Positions 1 through 8,093 are shown, counted from the first letter of the stretch. The stretch is DNA of 64,000 nt from Streptomonospora mangrovi (GCF_027604915.1 NZ_JAJAQC010000019.1:1-64000); one strand, 5' to 3'. The notes: generated by a model from the letters alone, not told the origin. Translations and numbers: made by a program.

Positions 1-1285
1 GGGCGGCGGGCGCGGGGTCGGGTGCGGCGGGCGCGGGGCGCTGCGCCACGGGTGCGGCCGGGGCGGGTGCCGGTGCCGCCGGCGCGGGCTGGGCGGCGAC
101 GGGCGGGCCGCCGGCGGCCAGGCGGCGCTCGACCTGCTCCAGGCGGGCCAGCAGCGCGCCGGTGTCGTCGCCGCCCTGCGCGGCGGCGCCCGGCAGCAGG
201 ATCCGCGCGCACATCAACTCCAGCAGCAGCCGGGGCGAGGTGGCGCCGCGCATGTCGGTGAGCCCCTGGTTGAGGATGTCGGCGGCGCGGGTGAGGCGGG
301 CGGGGCCGATGCGCCCGGCCTGCTCGCGCATGCGGTCGACGGTGTCGGGGGCGACGTTGATCAGGCCCTTGTCCAGGGCGTCGGGCACGGCCGCCAGCAC
401 CACGAGGTCGCGGGTGCGCTCCAGCAGGTCGGCGGTGAACCGGCGGGGGTCGTGGCCGCCCTCGACCACGCGGTCGATGAGCCCGAAGACGGCGGCGCCG
501 TCGCCCGCGCCGAGGGCGTCGACCATGTCGGCGAGCAGGCCGGCGTCGGTGTAGCCCAGCAGGGCCACCGCGCTCTCGCGGGTGATGCCCCGGTCGTCGG
601 ACCCGGCCAGCAACTGGTCCAGGATCGACAGGGAGTCGCGCGCCGATCCCGCGCCGGCCCGCACCACCAGCGGCAACGCGGCGGGGTCGAAGGGCACGCC
701 CTCGTCCTTGAGGATCTCCTCCATCAGCTCGCGCAGGGTGCTGGGCGGGATGAGCCGGAAGGGGTAGTGGTGGGTGCGCGAGCGGATGGTGCCGATGACC
801 TTGTCCGGCTCGGTGGTGGCGAACACGAACTTCAGGTGCGGCGGGGGCTCCTCGACCAGCTTGAGCAGGGCGTTGAACCCCTCGCGGGTCACCATGTGGG
901 CCTCATCGATGATGTAGACCTTGTAGCGGGAGTTCACCGGGGCGAAGAAGGCGCGTTCGCGCAGGTCGCGGGCGTCGTCCACACCGCCGTGGGAGGCGGC
1001 GTCGATCTCGATGACGTCGATGCTGCCGGGGCCGTCGGGGGCCAGCGCCACGCAGGACTCGCAGGTGCCGCAGGGATCGGGGGTGGGCCCCTGCTCGCAG
1101 TTGAGCGAGCGGGCGAGGATCCGCGCGCTGGAGGTCTTGCCGCAGCCGCGCGGGCCGCTGAAGAGGTAGGCGTGGTTGATCCGGCCGTTGCGCAGCGCCT
1201 GGCGCAGCGGTTCGGTGACGTGCTCCTGCCCGCGCACCTCGCCGAACGTCGCGGGCCGGTACTTGCGATACAGCGCGATGCTCAC
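1..1285 (-). CDS. dnaX: DNA polymerase III subunit gamma/tau (5' part, cut by window edge)
   Basis: Clamp-loader ATPase of the replicative polymerase. Reading the minus strand from the GTG at 1285 gives a start YRKYRPATFGEV, typical of DnaX. A Walker A loop GPRGCGKT lies near residues 44-51. Four cysteines (about 63, 72, 75, 78) form the family's zinc module. The Walker B box IIDEAH is near 125-130 and the sensor region (VFATTEPDKVIGTIRSR) follows. After about 370 residues the chain becomes Ala/Pro-rich, as in the variable tau linker, and runs off the window start, so the C-terminal polymerase- and helicase-binding domains are not visible. GTG 1285 is chosen because no in-frame start lies upstream before the SRP RNA gene; GGAGGG lies about 15 bases upstream. 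Confidence 0.95.
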   Translation of the reverse strand, partial: MSIALYRKYRPATFGEVRGQEHVTEPLRQALRNGRINHAYLFSGPRGCGKTSSARILARSLNCEQGPTPDPCGTCESCVALAPDGPGSIDVIEIDAASHGGVDDARDLRERAFFAPVNSRYKVYIIDEAHMVTREGFNALLKLVEEPPPHLKFVFATTEPDKVIGTIRSRTHHYPFRLIPPSTLRELMEEILKDEGVPFDPAALPLVVRAGAGSARDSLSILDQLLAGSDDRGITRESAVALLGYTDAGLLADMVDALGAGDGAAVFGLIDRVVEGGHDPRRFTADLLERTRDLVVLAAVPDALDKGLINVAPDTVDRMREQAGRIGPARLTRAADILNQGLTDMRGATSPRLLLELMCARILLPGAAAQGGDDTGALLARLEQVERRLAAGGPPVAAQPAPAAPAPAPAAPVAQRPAPAAPDPAPAA

Positions 1286-1437
1286 GGCGCGCTCACTGCT
1301 CCCTCCGCGGACCGGCGCGTTTGCGGCCATCGGCACGACGGGGTTGTGCCCGGGCGGGTCCGCGCTCCCATTCAACCCTGTACCTGCGACAGCCCGCACG
1401 GGTTGGCGGCGGTGCGGCGGGGGCGGACCAAAGAAAA

Positions 1438-1525
1438 GGACCCCCCGCGCACCCGCCAGAGCTTACTTATCCTTGCTGCCTTCCGGCCCTGGGGAGGTTC
1501 ATAAGGTGACGCCGCACGAGGGGTC
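1438..1525 (-). ncRNA. ffs: Signal recognition particle RNA, small bacterial type
   Basis: On the minus strand the conserved SRP domain IV loop CCAGGGCCGGAAGGCAGCAA is present, which binds Ffh. The ends pair: GACCCCTCGTGC at the 5' end with GCGCGGGGGGTC at the 3' end, giving an 88-nt hairpin RNA. A T-rich stretch (bases 1430-1437 read on the minus strand) directly after the closing helix fits transcription termination. The position just upstream of dnaX, with the same orientation, is typical for actinobacteria. The exact ends are inferred from the pairing. Confidence 0.92.
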
Positions 1526-1659
1526 TGCCGCCCAGTCTATCCGACCCCCGCGCCCGCCGCGCACCATCGCGCCACAGGACCGGGACCGCCCGCCGGAGTG
1601 CTGGTTGGGGGCGCCCAATCCGTTCGCGGCACCCGTGCGCGACATGTAGAGTTGTCCGT

Positions 1660-1744
1660 GGAGGATTCGCCTAGTGGCCTAGGGCGCACGCTTGGAAAGC
1701 GTGTTGGGGGCAACCCCTCACGAGTTCGAATCTCGTATCCTCCG
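1660..1744 (+). tRNA. tRNA-Ser (anticodon GGA)
   Basis: A cloverleaf can be drawn. The acceptor GGAGGAT pairs with ATCCTCC. The anticodon stem CACGC/GCGTG carries the loop TTGGAAA (anticodon GGA, reading UCC/UCU). A long class II variable arm (TTGGGGGCAACCCCTCA region) marks it as tRNA-Ser, and the T-arm contains GTTCGAATC. No CCA is encoded at the 3' end. Confidence 0.97.
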
Positions 1745-1766
1745 CCGCCTGTGACCAGGCAAGTGG

Positions 1767-1798
1767 AAGGCCCCGACCGGGTGCGCGGTCGGGGCCTT
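1767..1798 (+). terminator. Hairpin terminator after tRNA-Ser
   Basis: A perfect 12-bp stem AAGGCCCCGACC / GGTCGGGGCCTT with an 8-base loop lies 22 bases after the tRNA. No strong T-run follows on the plus strand, so it is either a T-poor actinobacterial terminator or a bidirectional one also serving the minus-strand lyase gene that ends at 1890. Confidence 0.65.
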
Positions 1799-1889
1799 CG
1801 CCTTGTCCAGGTTCAGTTTCAGTCTCAGTCTCAGTCGGTCTCGGTCTCCGCCTCGGCCGCCCGCCGGAGGGCTCAGCCGCCCCGGCGGC

Positions 1890-3416
1890 TCACGGCTGAC
1901 CCGCCTGGAGCCGGGACTCCAGCGGCTGCACGGCGTCGAGCAGGTCGGCGGTGTCGCGGACCTGCTGGGCCCACGGGGAGCCGCCGGCCACGGCGGTGTC
2001 GAGGACGTCCAGGAGTTCGGCGCAGAGCGGGGCGCTGGGCCGGCGCGCGCCGACGCGGGCGGCCTGGGCCAGGGCCACGGCGAGCGAGCCGTGCAGCAGC
2101 CGCAGGTTCCGCGCCTGCGCCAGCGCGGTGAGGGCGGCCTGGGTGCCGAACGGCACGACGTCCTGGTTGTGGTGGTTGGTCGGGACGCTCTGCATGGCGG
2201 CGGGAACGGCGGCCCGGCGCATGGCGACCACCAGGGACGTGGCGGCGAGCTGGACCCCCTGGACGCCGTGGTCGCGCCCCGGCTGCTCGGCCAGCATGGG
2301 GTTGAGGCCGCCGTTGCGGCGAGGGTCGATGAGCAGGTCGAGCTGGCGCTCGGCGAGGTTGCCCAGTTGCGCGGCGGTGATGGACATGAGGTCGGCCGCG
2401 AAGGCGACCTGCTGGCCGAAAAAGTTCCCCCCGTGGCAGATGAGGTCGCGCTCGAAGAAGAAGAGCGGGTTGTCGCTGACGCCGTTGAGGTCGTCGGTGA
2501 CGACCTGGCGGGCGTGCCGCAGGCTGGTGGCGGCGGCCCCGATGAGGTGCGGCGCGCACCGCAGGGTGTAGGGCTCCTGGAGCGCGCGCTCGCCGCCGGG
2601 GCGGTGGCCGGCCAGGTGCGCGCGGAGGTCGGCCGCCTGGCGGGCGGTGTCGTCGTGGCCGAGCGCGGTGAAGAGTTCGGGCACCGTGAAGTCGGTGCGG
2701 CAGCCGAGGAGGTCCGCCAGCAGCGCGGTCAGCGCGGTGGCGGTGGCCAGGGAGCGGGTGAGGGCGGCAAGGGCCAGCCCCGCCGCGGCGGCGGTGACCG
2801 GGGTGCCGTTGACCAGCCCCAGCGCGTCGCGGCCGCTGAGGGACAGCGGCTCCAGCCCGGCCTCGGCCAGCGCCCGGGCGGCCGGCATGCGCACCGCGCC
2901 GAGGTAGGCGTCGCCGCGCCCTTGCAGGGAGCGGACCGCGTGGGCCATGGGGGCGAGGTCGCCGCTGGCGCCCACCGAACCGTACTCGGGAACGGCCGGG
3001 GCGAACGAGGTGGCGAGGGTCGCGCTGAGGGCGTCGACGACGTCCAGCGCCACCCCCGACCGGCCGTGGGCCAGGCTCCACAGCCGGGCCAGCAGCGCCG
3101 CGCGGGCGACGCCCGGCGAAAGGTCGGCCCCCTGGCCCACGTCGAGGTGGCAGAGCAGGTTCTCGCACTGGTCGGCCGCCTCGTCCTGCCCGGAGAAGCC
3201 GACCAGGGGGCCGAACCCCGTGGTGGCGCCGTAGATCTCGCGCCCCTCGGCGAGGCAGCGGTGCAGGTAGTCGTGGCACCGTTCGACCGCGAGTCGGGAG
3301 CCCTCGTCAAGGCGGACCAGGACGGGGTCGGCCGCCGTCTCCAGTGCCTCGGGGGTCAGGTTCGCGGGAAAGCACAGCTCGGCCGTTGTGGTCCGGGCCT
3401 GCGGGGTCATGGTCAT
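1890..3416 (-). CDS. MIO-dependent aromatic amino acid ammonia-lyase or aminomutase (HAL/PAL/TAL family)
   Basis: This 508-residue protein has the family length and landmarks. Ala-Ser-Gly at about 150-152 (GSVGASGDLAPMAH) cyclises to the MIO cofactor. A catalytic Tyr at 62 lies in IYGATTGFG, and NGTP and NHHNQDVVPFG loops follow. The residues at the substrate-selectivity position read Cys-His90-Leu91 (LLCHLDVGQG). A His-Leu pair there is known from tyrosine-specific lyases and mutases, whereas HutH has Ser-His and PAL has Phe-Leu. No other hut genes are near, so a catabolic HutH role is unlikely. It is the last gene of a minus-strand run with P450, ketosynthase and ketosynthase-like genes, 58 bases after the latter. 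It probably supplies an aryl acrylate (coumarate or cinnamate) or a beta-amino acid starter. Whether it is a lyase or a mutase cannot be read from the sequence. Confidence 0.9.
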   Translation of the reverse strand: MTMTPQARTTTAELCFPANLTPEALETAADPVLVRLDEGSRLAVERCHDYLHRCLAEGREIYGATTGFGPLVGFSGQDEAADQCENLLCHLDVGQGADLSPGVARAALLARLWSLAHGRSGVALDVVDALSATLATSFAPAVPEYGSVGASGDLAPMAHAVRSLQGRGDAYLGAVRMPAARALAEAGLEPLSLSGRDALGLVNGTPVTAAAAGLALAALTRSLATATALTALLADLLGCRTDFTVPELFTALGHDDTARQAADLRAHLAGHRPGGERALQEPYTLRCAPHLIGAAATSLRHARQVVTDDLNGVSDNPLFFFERDLICHGGNFFGQQVAFAADLMSITAAQLGNLAERQLDLLIDPRRNGGLNPMLAEQPGRDHGVQGVQLAATSLVVAMRRAAVPAAMQSVPTNHHNQDVVPFGTQAALTALAQARNLRLLHGSLAVALAQAARVGARRPSAPLCAELLDVLDTAVAGGSPWAQQVRDTADLLDAVQPLESRLQAGQP

Positions 3417-3474
3417 GAACAGCCTCTTGCGGTCGTCGCTGCTGACGGTGGTCGTTGCGTGTGGTGCGCGGGGC

Positions 3475-3975
3475 TCATCGCCCGCCGGCGAGCAGCCGGG
3501 CGGTCGCCGTGCCGGGCGCGGTCGGATCGACCGCGACGGCCAGGACGTGGTCGGCGTCCCCCGCGGCGAGGATCCGGGCGGCGGTGGCCTCCGCGGCGTG
3601 CTCGGGTGAGCCGATGGCGAGCGTGGTGACCAGCGGTCCGGTCAGGCCCCAGACGATGCCGAGGTGGCCGAGCGCGGTGCTGGGGACGTTCTGGAACAGC
3701 AGTTGCCGGGCCACGGGCCGGCCCCGCGCCACCGCGTCGTCGATGGCGGCCTGGGTGGCGACGTCGCCCCGGGTGGCCGCCAGCACGAGCGCGGTACGCC
3801 GCCCCGCCTCCGGCGGCACCGGCGGTGCGCCGTAGTGGGCTCCCAGGCAGCGTTCGGCGGCGGCCAGGAGGAGGGGGGCGAACGCGGACGCCTCGAACCG
3901 GGGGACGGGGGGCGGCGGCTCCCCGGGGGAGCCGGGCGGCGGCCACCGGCCCTCGGACCGCACCGTCACGTGCAT
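3475..3975 (-). CDS. Half-size beta-ketoacyl synthase-like protein lacking the catalytic cysteine
   Basis: A 166-residue protein that resembles the N-terminal-type ketoacyl-synthase fold (compare the Pfam ketoacyl-synt_2 group): QNVPSTALGHLGIVWGLTGP then LVTTLAIGS where an active KS would have its Cys, so the nucleophile is absent. It is roughly half the length of a condensing enzyme. It starts 14 bases after the intact ketosynthase gene, so the two are probably translated together and may form a KS/chain-length-factor-like heterodimer. The ATG at 3975 has a GAAAGG-like ribosome site in the intergenic bases. Family membership rests on motif likeness only; it could be a degenerate partner domain with another role. 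Confidence 0.72.
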   Translation of the reverse strand: MHVTVRSEGRWPPPGSPGEPPPPVPRFEASAFAPLLLAAAERCLGAHYGAPPVPPEAGRRTALVLAATRGDVATQAAIDDAVARGRPVARQLLFQNVPSTALGHLGIVWGLTGPLVTTLAIGSPEHAAEATAARILAAGDADHVLAVAVDPTAPGTATARLLAGGR

Positions 3976-3989
3976 GGCACCCTTTCGCT

Positions 3990-5054
3990 TCACGGCTTGG
4001 CCAGGAGGAGGACGGCGCTGACACCGCCGAAGCCGGTGTTCAGACTCAGCGCGTGGTCGGCGCGCGGCGCCCGCCCGCGGTCTAGGACGAGGTCGAGGGC
4101 GCAGTCGTCGTCGGGGCCTAGGTGGCCGGCGTTGACGGGGAGTTCGCCGTGGTGGAGCGCCAGCGCGCAGACCACCAGCTCGACCAGGCCGGACGCCTCC
4201 AGGCAGTGGCCGTGCAGCGCCTTGGTGGAGCTGACCGGCACGTGGGGGCCGTGGGGCGCCAGGGCGCGCAGGATCGCCGCGGCCTCGCCCGCGTCGAAGG
4301 CGGGGGTGGCGGTGGCGTGGGCGTTGACGTAGCCGATTCGTTCGGGGCCCACGCCGGCCCGGCGCAGCGCCGCCGCGATGGCCGCGGCGGGGCCGGTGCC
4401 CTCGGGGTGGGGACGGCAGACGTGGTAGCCCTCGGCGGCGTTGCCCCATCCGGCGACGCGCAGCCAGGGCCGCACGGTTCCGGTGCGCTCCACGACCACG
4501 GCGGCGGCGCCGTCGCCCAGGACGGGGCCGTCGCGCCCCGCGCTGAACGGCCGGGCCGCACCTGAGGGAGCGAGGATGCCCGCGTCGTCGAAGGCGGCGA
4601 ACATGCTGGCGTCCACGAAGCTGCCGGCCGCCACCACGACCCGGTCCTCGGCGCCGTCGGCCACCAACTGGGCGGCTTCGGCCACGGCGGACGCGGCGGC
4701 CGCGCAGGCGGCGGTGTGGACGGTGAGCACCTCGCGCAGCCCGCAGGCCGCCGCGAGGCGGGTGAGCCGGTCGGCGGTGTCGGCGCCGGCGTGCACCGCG
4801 ACGATGAGCGGCGTCCGCGATCGTTCGGCGCGGGAGAGCCGGGCCTGGTCGCACGCCTCGGCGACGAGCCGTTCCAGCTCCGCGAACAGGTCGGGGGTGC
4901 CGGGCAGGGTGCAGGCGTCGTGGGCGCGGTGGCGGGTGGTGTCGAAGCGGGTGACCGCGGTGGTGGCCGGTTTCTCCGAGAGCAGGCCGTCCCACAGCGC
5001 CTCGGGGCCGCTGCCGTAGGCGGTCAGCACGGCCAGGCCGGTGACGCGGGGCAT
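3990..5054 (-). CDS. Beta-ketoacyl synthase (FabF-like condensing enzyme)
   Basis: This 354-residue decarboxylative condensing enzyme keeps its catalytic triad: Cys117 in HTAACAAA, His246 in NAHATATP and Lys278/His283 in STKALHGH. FabF and type II PKS ketosynthases are about 410 residues, so it is short, mostly in the N-terminal third. ATG 5054 overlaps the P450 stop by one base (TGATG), which argues for translational coupling and fixes the start. It presumably extends an acyl chain, with the Cys-less protein encoded immediately downstream as partner. No acyl carrier protein gene is visible in the cluster. Confidence 0.88.
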   Translation of the reverse strand: MPRVTGLAVLTAYGSGPEALWDGLLSEKPATTAVTRFDTTRHRAHDACTLPGTPDLFAELERLVAEACDQARLSRAERSRTPLIVAVHAGADTADRLTRLAAACGLREVLTVHTAACAAAASAVAEAAQLVADGAEDRVVVAAGSFVDASMFAAFDDAGILAPSGAARPFSAGRDGPVLGDGAAAVVVERTGTVRPWLRVAGWGNAAEGYHVCRPHPEGTGPAAAIAAALRRAGVGPERIGYVNAHATATPAFDAGEAAAILRALAPHGPHVPVSSTKALHGHCLEASGLVELVVCALALHHGELPVNAGHLGPDDDCALDLVLDRGRAPRADHALSLNTGFGGVSAVLLLAKP

Positions 5055-6334
5055 CAGACGGCGGCTTCCGCGGCGGGGCGGCGGGGCGGCTGCGGCTCGA
5101 AGACCACGGGCAGCTCCCGCAGCCCCGCGGTGACGTGGAGGTGGGAGAGCGGGCCGGACGACCCCGGCTGCCAGGACAGGTGGTCCAGCGGCTGGGCCGG
5201 GGCGAGCCCGGGGAGCCGGCGCAGCACGGCCTCCAGCGCGGTGCGGCACAGCGGTACCGCCAGGTGCGTGCCCAGGCAGAAGTGCGGGCCGTGGGCGAAG
5301 ACGAGGTCGTGGTCGACCCGGCGGGTGAGGTCAAGGCGGTTGGGATCGCGGAAGCGCGCGGGGTCGCGGTTGGCGAGCGCGAGGTGGAGGACCACCGCGT
5401 CGCCGGCCGCCAACCGCGCACCGCCCAGCTCGACGGGTTCGGCCGCGAAGCGCGGCATGGTCACCGCCAGGGGGCTGGTGTAGCGCAGGAGTTCGGCCAG
5501 CCCGGCGGTCACCGAGTCGGGGTCGGCGAGGAGGCCGGGGCGGTGCCACAGGGAGTACAGGCTGGTGGTGAGGAAGTCGGTGACGGGTTCGTAGGCGGCG
5601 ACCAGCAGGAGGAAGAGGGTGGAGGTGAGCTGGCCGTCGTCGAGGCCGTCGGAGTCGGCGCGGGCGATCATCTCGCTGACGGGGTCGGGGCCCGGCGCGC
5701 GCCGCTTGGCGGCCACGAGGTCGCGGAGCAGGGCGCACATGGCCTCGCGTTCGACGCCGTAGCGCTCCCGGTCGGGCGAGCCGGCGGGCGCGAACACCGG
5801 CGCGGGCGCCCAGCGCGGGAGTTCCAGCACCCGGCGGGTGAACTCCGGCGGGTAGCCGTAGAGGGCGGTGACCGCCCGGACGGCGAAGGGGTGGGCGAAG
5901 TCGTGGACGAGGTCGGCGCCGCCGTGGGCGCTGACGAGGTCGAGCTGGTGGTCGGCCAGCCGCGCGGCGTGGGCGGCGGCCTGCCGCAGGCGGTCGGGGG
6001 CCAGCGCCGGGGCGGCCAGCGCGCGGAGACGGCGGTGGTCGTCGCCGTCGGCGTTGAGCATGCTGCGGACGATGGAGCCGGTGGTCCGGGGGTCGGTGAA
6101 GTGGAGGTAGCGCTCCCAGCGCTCGCCGCCCCCCACGACGGGTTTGCGGAACGCGGGCGCCGTGAGCGCGGTCCGCACGGTGTCGTATCCCGTGGCCACC
6201 CAGACCCGGGAGCCGTCGGGAAGGGGGGCCTGCCACACCGGGGGCTCCCCCCGGGTGTCCACCTCCTCCGCCGCGGGGCTGAGCCGCAGGCGGACGTCCA
6301 TCAGGAGCGAAGTGCCCGGTCCGGCAGTGGCCAC
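5054..6334 (-). CDS. Cytochrome P450
   Basis: A 426-residue bacterial class I-type P450. The heme loop FAHGPHFCLG has Cys353 as thiolate ligand, the K-helix ExxR is E281-R284 (ELLR), and the I-helix lies around 240-255. In the I-helix the usual A-G-x-D/E-T reads AAYEPV: the acid E249 is kept but the oxygen-activating Thr is Pro250. That is unusual and may point to non-standard chemistry. The GTG start at 6334 has GGGGGAG upstream. It is the first gene of the minus-strand biosynthetic run and faces the acyl-CoA ligase across a 119-base divergent promoter region. No ferredoxin gene accompanies it. Confidence 0.95.
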   Translation of the reverse strand: MATAGPGTSLLMDVRLRLSPAAEEVDTRGEPPVWQAPLPDGSRVWVATGYDTVRTALTAPAFRKPVVGGGERWERYLHFTDPRTTGSIVRSMLNADGDDHRRLRALAAPALAPDRLRQAAAHAARLADHQLDLVSAHGGADLVHDFAHPFAVRAVTALYGYPPEFTRRVLELPRWAPAPVFAPAGSPDRERYGVEREAMCALLRDLVAAKRRAPGPDPVSEMIARADSDGLDDGQLTSTLFLLLVAAYEPVTDFLTTSLYSLWHRPGLLADPDSVTAGLAELLRYTSPLAVTMPRFAAEPVELGGARLAAGDAVVLHLALANRDPARFRDPNRLDLTRRVDHDLVFAHGPHFCLGTHLAVPLCRTALEAVLRRLPGLAPAQPLDHLSWQPGSSGPLSHLHVTAGLRELPVVFEPQPPRRPAAEAAV

Positions 6335-6453
6335 AGCCCTCTCCCCCAGTCGTGGGAACGTAAAGTAATCATCATGATACTATACGTGATCGATCGAGGT
6401 CACGGCGTTTTCGCACGTGGCGTGAGCGGACCGGTCCGGCGGAAGGCGGCGCC
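6335..6453. promoter_or_regulatory. Divergent promoter region between P450 and acyl-CoA ligase genes
   Basis: The only AT-rich stretch in this part of the cluster (about 6363-6397) contains overlapping short palindromes, ATCATGAT and GATCGATC, within TAATCATCATGATACTATAC. It must carry the start signals for both the minus-strand run and the ligase gene. GGAAGG at 6441-6446 is the ligase ribosome site. Confidence 0.5.
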
Positions 6454-8010
6454 GTGTACGACCTGAGCGTGGCGTCCTGGGCCGAACGCCGGGCCCGGCG
6501 CACCCCGCACCGCACGGCGCTGGTCCACCGCGACTCCGCCACCTGCTACTCCGCCCTGTACGACCGCGCCCGCCGCCTCGCCCGCGTGCTGGGCGACCGG
6601 GGCGTGGGGCGCGGCGACCGGGTCGCCTTCCTCGGCCCCAATCAGCCCGCCTTCTTCACCGCCTTCTTCGCGACCGGGCTGCTGGGCGCGGTGTTCGTCC
6701 CGCTCAACACCCGCCTGGCGCCGCCCGAGACCGCCTTCGTGCTGGCCGACTGCGGTGCCCGGCTCCTCCTGCACACCGGCCCCGCCCCGGAACTGCCGGC
6801 GCCATCGCCGCCACCGATGCTCCGGCTGGACACGTCGGGCACGGTGGACCCGCCGGACCTCGCGGAGCCGCCGGCGCCCTCCCCCGCTCCGGCGGCCGCC
6901 GGACCCGTCTCCCCGGAAACCCCCTGCGTCGTCCTCTACACGTCGGGCACCTCCGGCCGGCCCAAGGGCGCCGTCCTCACCCACGCCAACCTCACCTGGA
7001 ACGCCGTCAACGTGCTGGTCGACACCGACCTGACGGCGGGGGAGGTCGCCCTGGTCGCCGCACCGCTGTTCCACGCCGGCGCCCTGGGGATGCTGGCGCT
7101 GCCCGTGCTGCTGAAGGGCGGCACCTGCGTCCTCATGGACGCCTTCGACCCCGGCGAGGCGATCCGCGTCATCGAGCGGCACCGCGTCACCGCGATGTTC
7201 GGTGTGCCCACCATGTACCGGCGGCTGGCCGACCACCCCGCCTGGCCCCGCGCCGACCTGTCGAGCCTGCGCACGCCGGTGTGCGGCGGGGCGCCCGTGC
7301 CCGCCGACCTGGCCGCCGCGTACGCGCGCCGGGGCCTCCCCCTGCGCTGGGGCTACGGGCTGACCGAGGCGGGACCCGGCGTGCTGCTCGCGGAGGCCGC
7401 GCGAGCGGACGGCGCGGGCGCGGACGGCCCGGGCGCCGACCCCGCCGCCGCACTCGGCGGCGTTCCCCACATGTTCACCGACGTCCGCGTGGTGCGGCCC
7501 GACCTCACCGACGCGCCCCCCGGCGAGACCGGTGAACTGCTCGCCCGCGGCCCCAACGTCATGGCCGGGTACTGGCGCCGGGAGCCGGAGAGTGCGGCGG
7601 CGTTCGCCTCCGGCTGGCTGCGCACGGGCGACGCCGCCCGCGCGGCCCCCGACGGCACCGTGCGCGTCGTCGACCGCGTCAAGGAGGTGATCATCTCCGG
7701 CGGCGAGAACGTCTATCCGGCCGAGGTCGAACTCGCGCTGCTGCGCCACCCCGACGTGGCCGACTGCGCGGTCATCGGGGTGCCCGACCCCGAGTGGGGC
7801 GAGGTCGGGCGCGCGGTGCTGGTGGCCGCGGCGGGTTCCCGCCTCGATCCGGCGCGGGTGCTCGCCTCCCTGTCCGGGCGGATCGCCGCCTACAAGATCC
7901 CGCGCTCGGCCGTGGTCGCACCGGCGCTGCCCCGCAACGGAGCGGGCAAGCTCGACCGGCGCGCCGTGGAGGCCGGCTACGGCGCCGCCGCCCCCGACGC
8001 CCAGGGGTGA
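6454..8010 (+). CDS. Acyl-CoA ligase (AMP-binding; coumarate/fatty acid-CoA ligase type)
   Basis: A 518-residue member of the adenylate-forming superfamily. The phosphate loop LYTSGTSGRPKG lies near 161-172, the A5 motif is GYGLTEAGP, and A7-A8 read GWLRTGDAA ... DRVKEVIISGGENVYP. The adenylation lysine K499 is in NGAGKLDRR. It should activate a carboxylic acid as acyl-AMP and load it onto CoA or a carrier. The neighbouring MIO enzyme suggests an aryl acrylate substrate (inference). GTG 6454 has GGAAGG 7 bases upstream. A Pro/Ala-rich insertion at about 113-150 is unusual but lies outside the motifs. Confidence 0.9.
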   Translation: MYDLSVASWAERRARRTPHRTALVHRDSATCYSALYDRARRLARVLGDRGVGRGDRVAFLGPNQPAFFTAFFATGLLGAVFVPLNTRLAPPETAFVLADCGARLLLHTGPAPELPAPSPPPMLRLDTSGTVDPPDLAEPPAPSPAPAAAGPVSPETPCVVLYTSGTSGRPKGAVLTHANLTWNAVNVLVDTDLTAGEVALVAAPLFHAGALGMLALPVLLKGGTCVLMDAFDPGEAIRVIERHRVTAMFGVPTMYRRLADHPAWPRADLSSLRTPVCGGAPVPADLAAAYARRGLPLRWGYGLTEAGPGVLLAEAARADGAGADGPGADPAAALGGVPHMFTDVRVVRPDLTDAPPGETGELLARGPNVMAGYWRREPESAAAFASGWLRTGDAARAAPDGTVRVVDRVKEVIISGGENVYPAEVELALLRHPDVADCAVIGVPDPEWGEVGRAVLVAAAGSRLDPARVLASLSGRIAAYKIPRSAVVAPALPRNGAGKLDRRAVEAGYGAAAPDAQG

Positions 8011-8059
8011 CCGTCCGCGCGGACGCGCGCCGCGGCCCGCCACCCGATCCGTTGGAAAT

Positions 8060-8087
8060 AATCCGCTACGGTCCGGATTGCTAGGCT
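8060..8087 (+). promoter_or_regulatory. Operator-like inverted repeat and -10 box of the marR gene
   Basis: AATCCG-N8-CGGATT (8060-8079) is a perfect 6+6 inverted repeat of the size bound by MarR dimers. It sits directly before TAGGCT (8082-8087), which is 6 bases from the ATG of the MarR gene. The layout suggests a leaderless transcript that represses itself. Confidence 0.6.
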
Positions 8088-8093
8088 GGGTGA

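Noticed and set aside
452..1504. Long plus-strand open frame of about 350 codons opposite dnaX.
   Set aside because: It runs antisense to well-supported dnaX and the SRP RNA, has a low-complexity Gly/Ala/Arg composition and no family likeness; long antisense frames are expected at this GC content.
1890..3416. Labelling the MIO enzyme as HutH of histidine catabolism.
   Set aside because: Selectivity residues differ from HutH and no hutU, hutI or hutG lies nearby.
1803..3629. Plus-strand open frame of about 600 codons opposite the MIO enzyme.
   Set aside because: The minus strand encodes a complete MIO enzyme with all motifs; the antisense translation is Gly/Arg/Gln-rich without domains.
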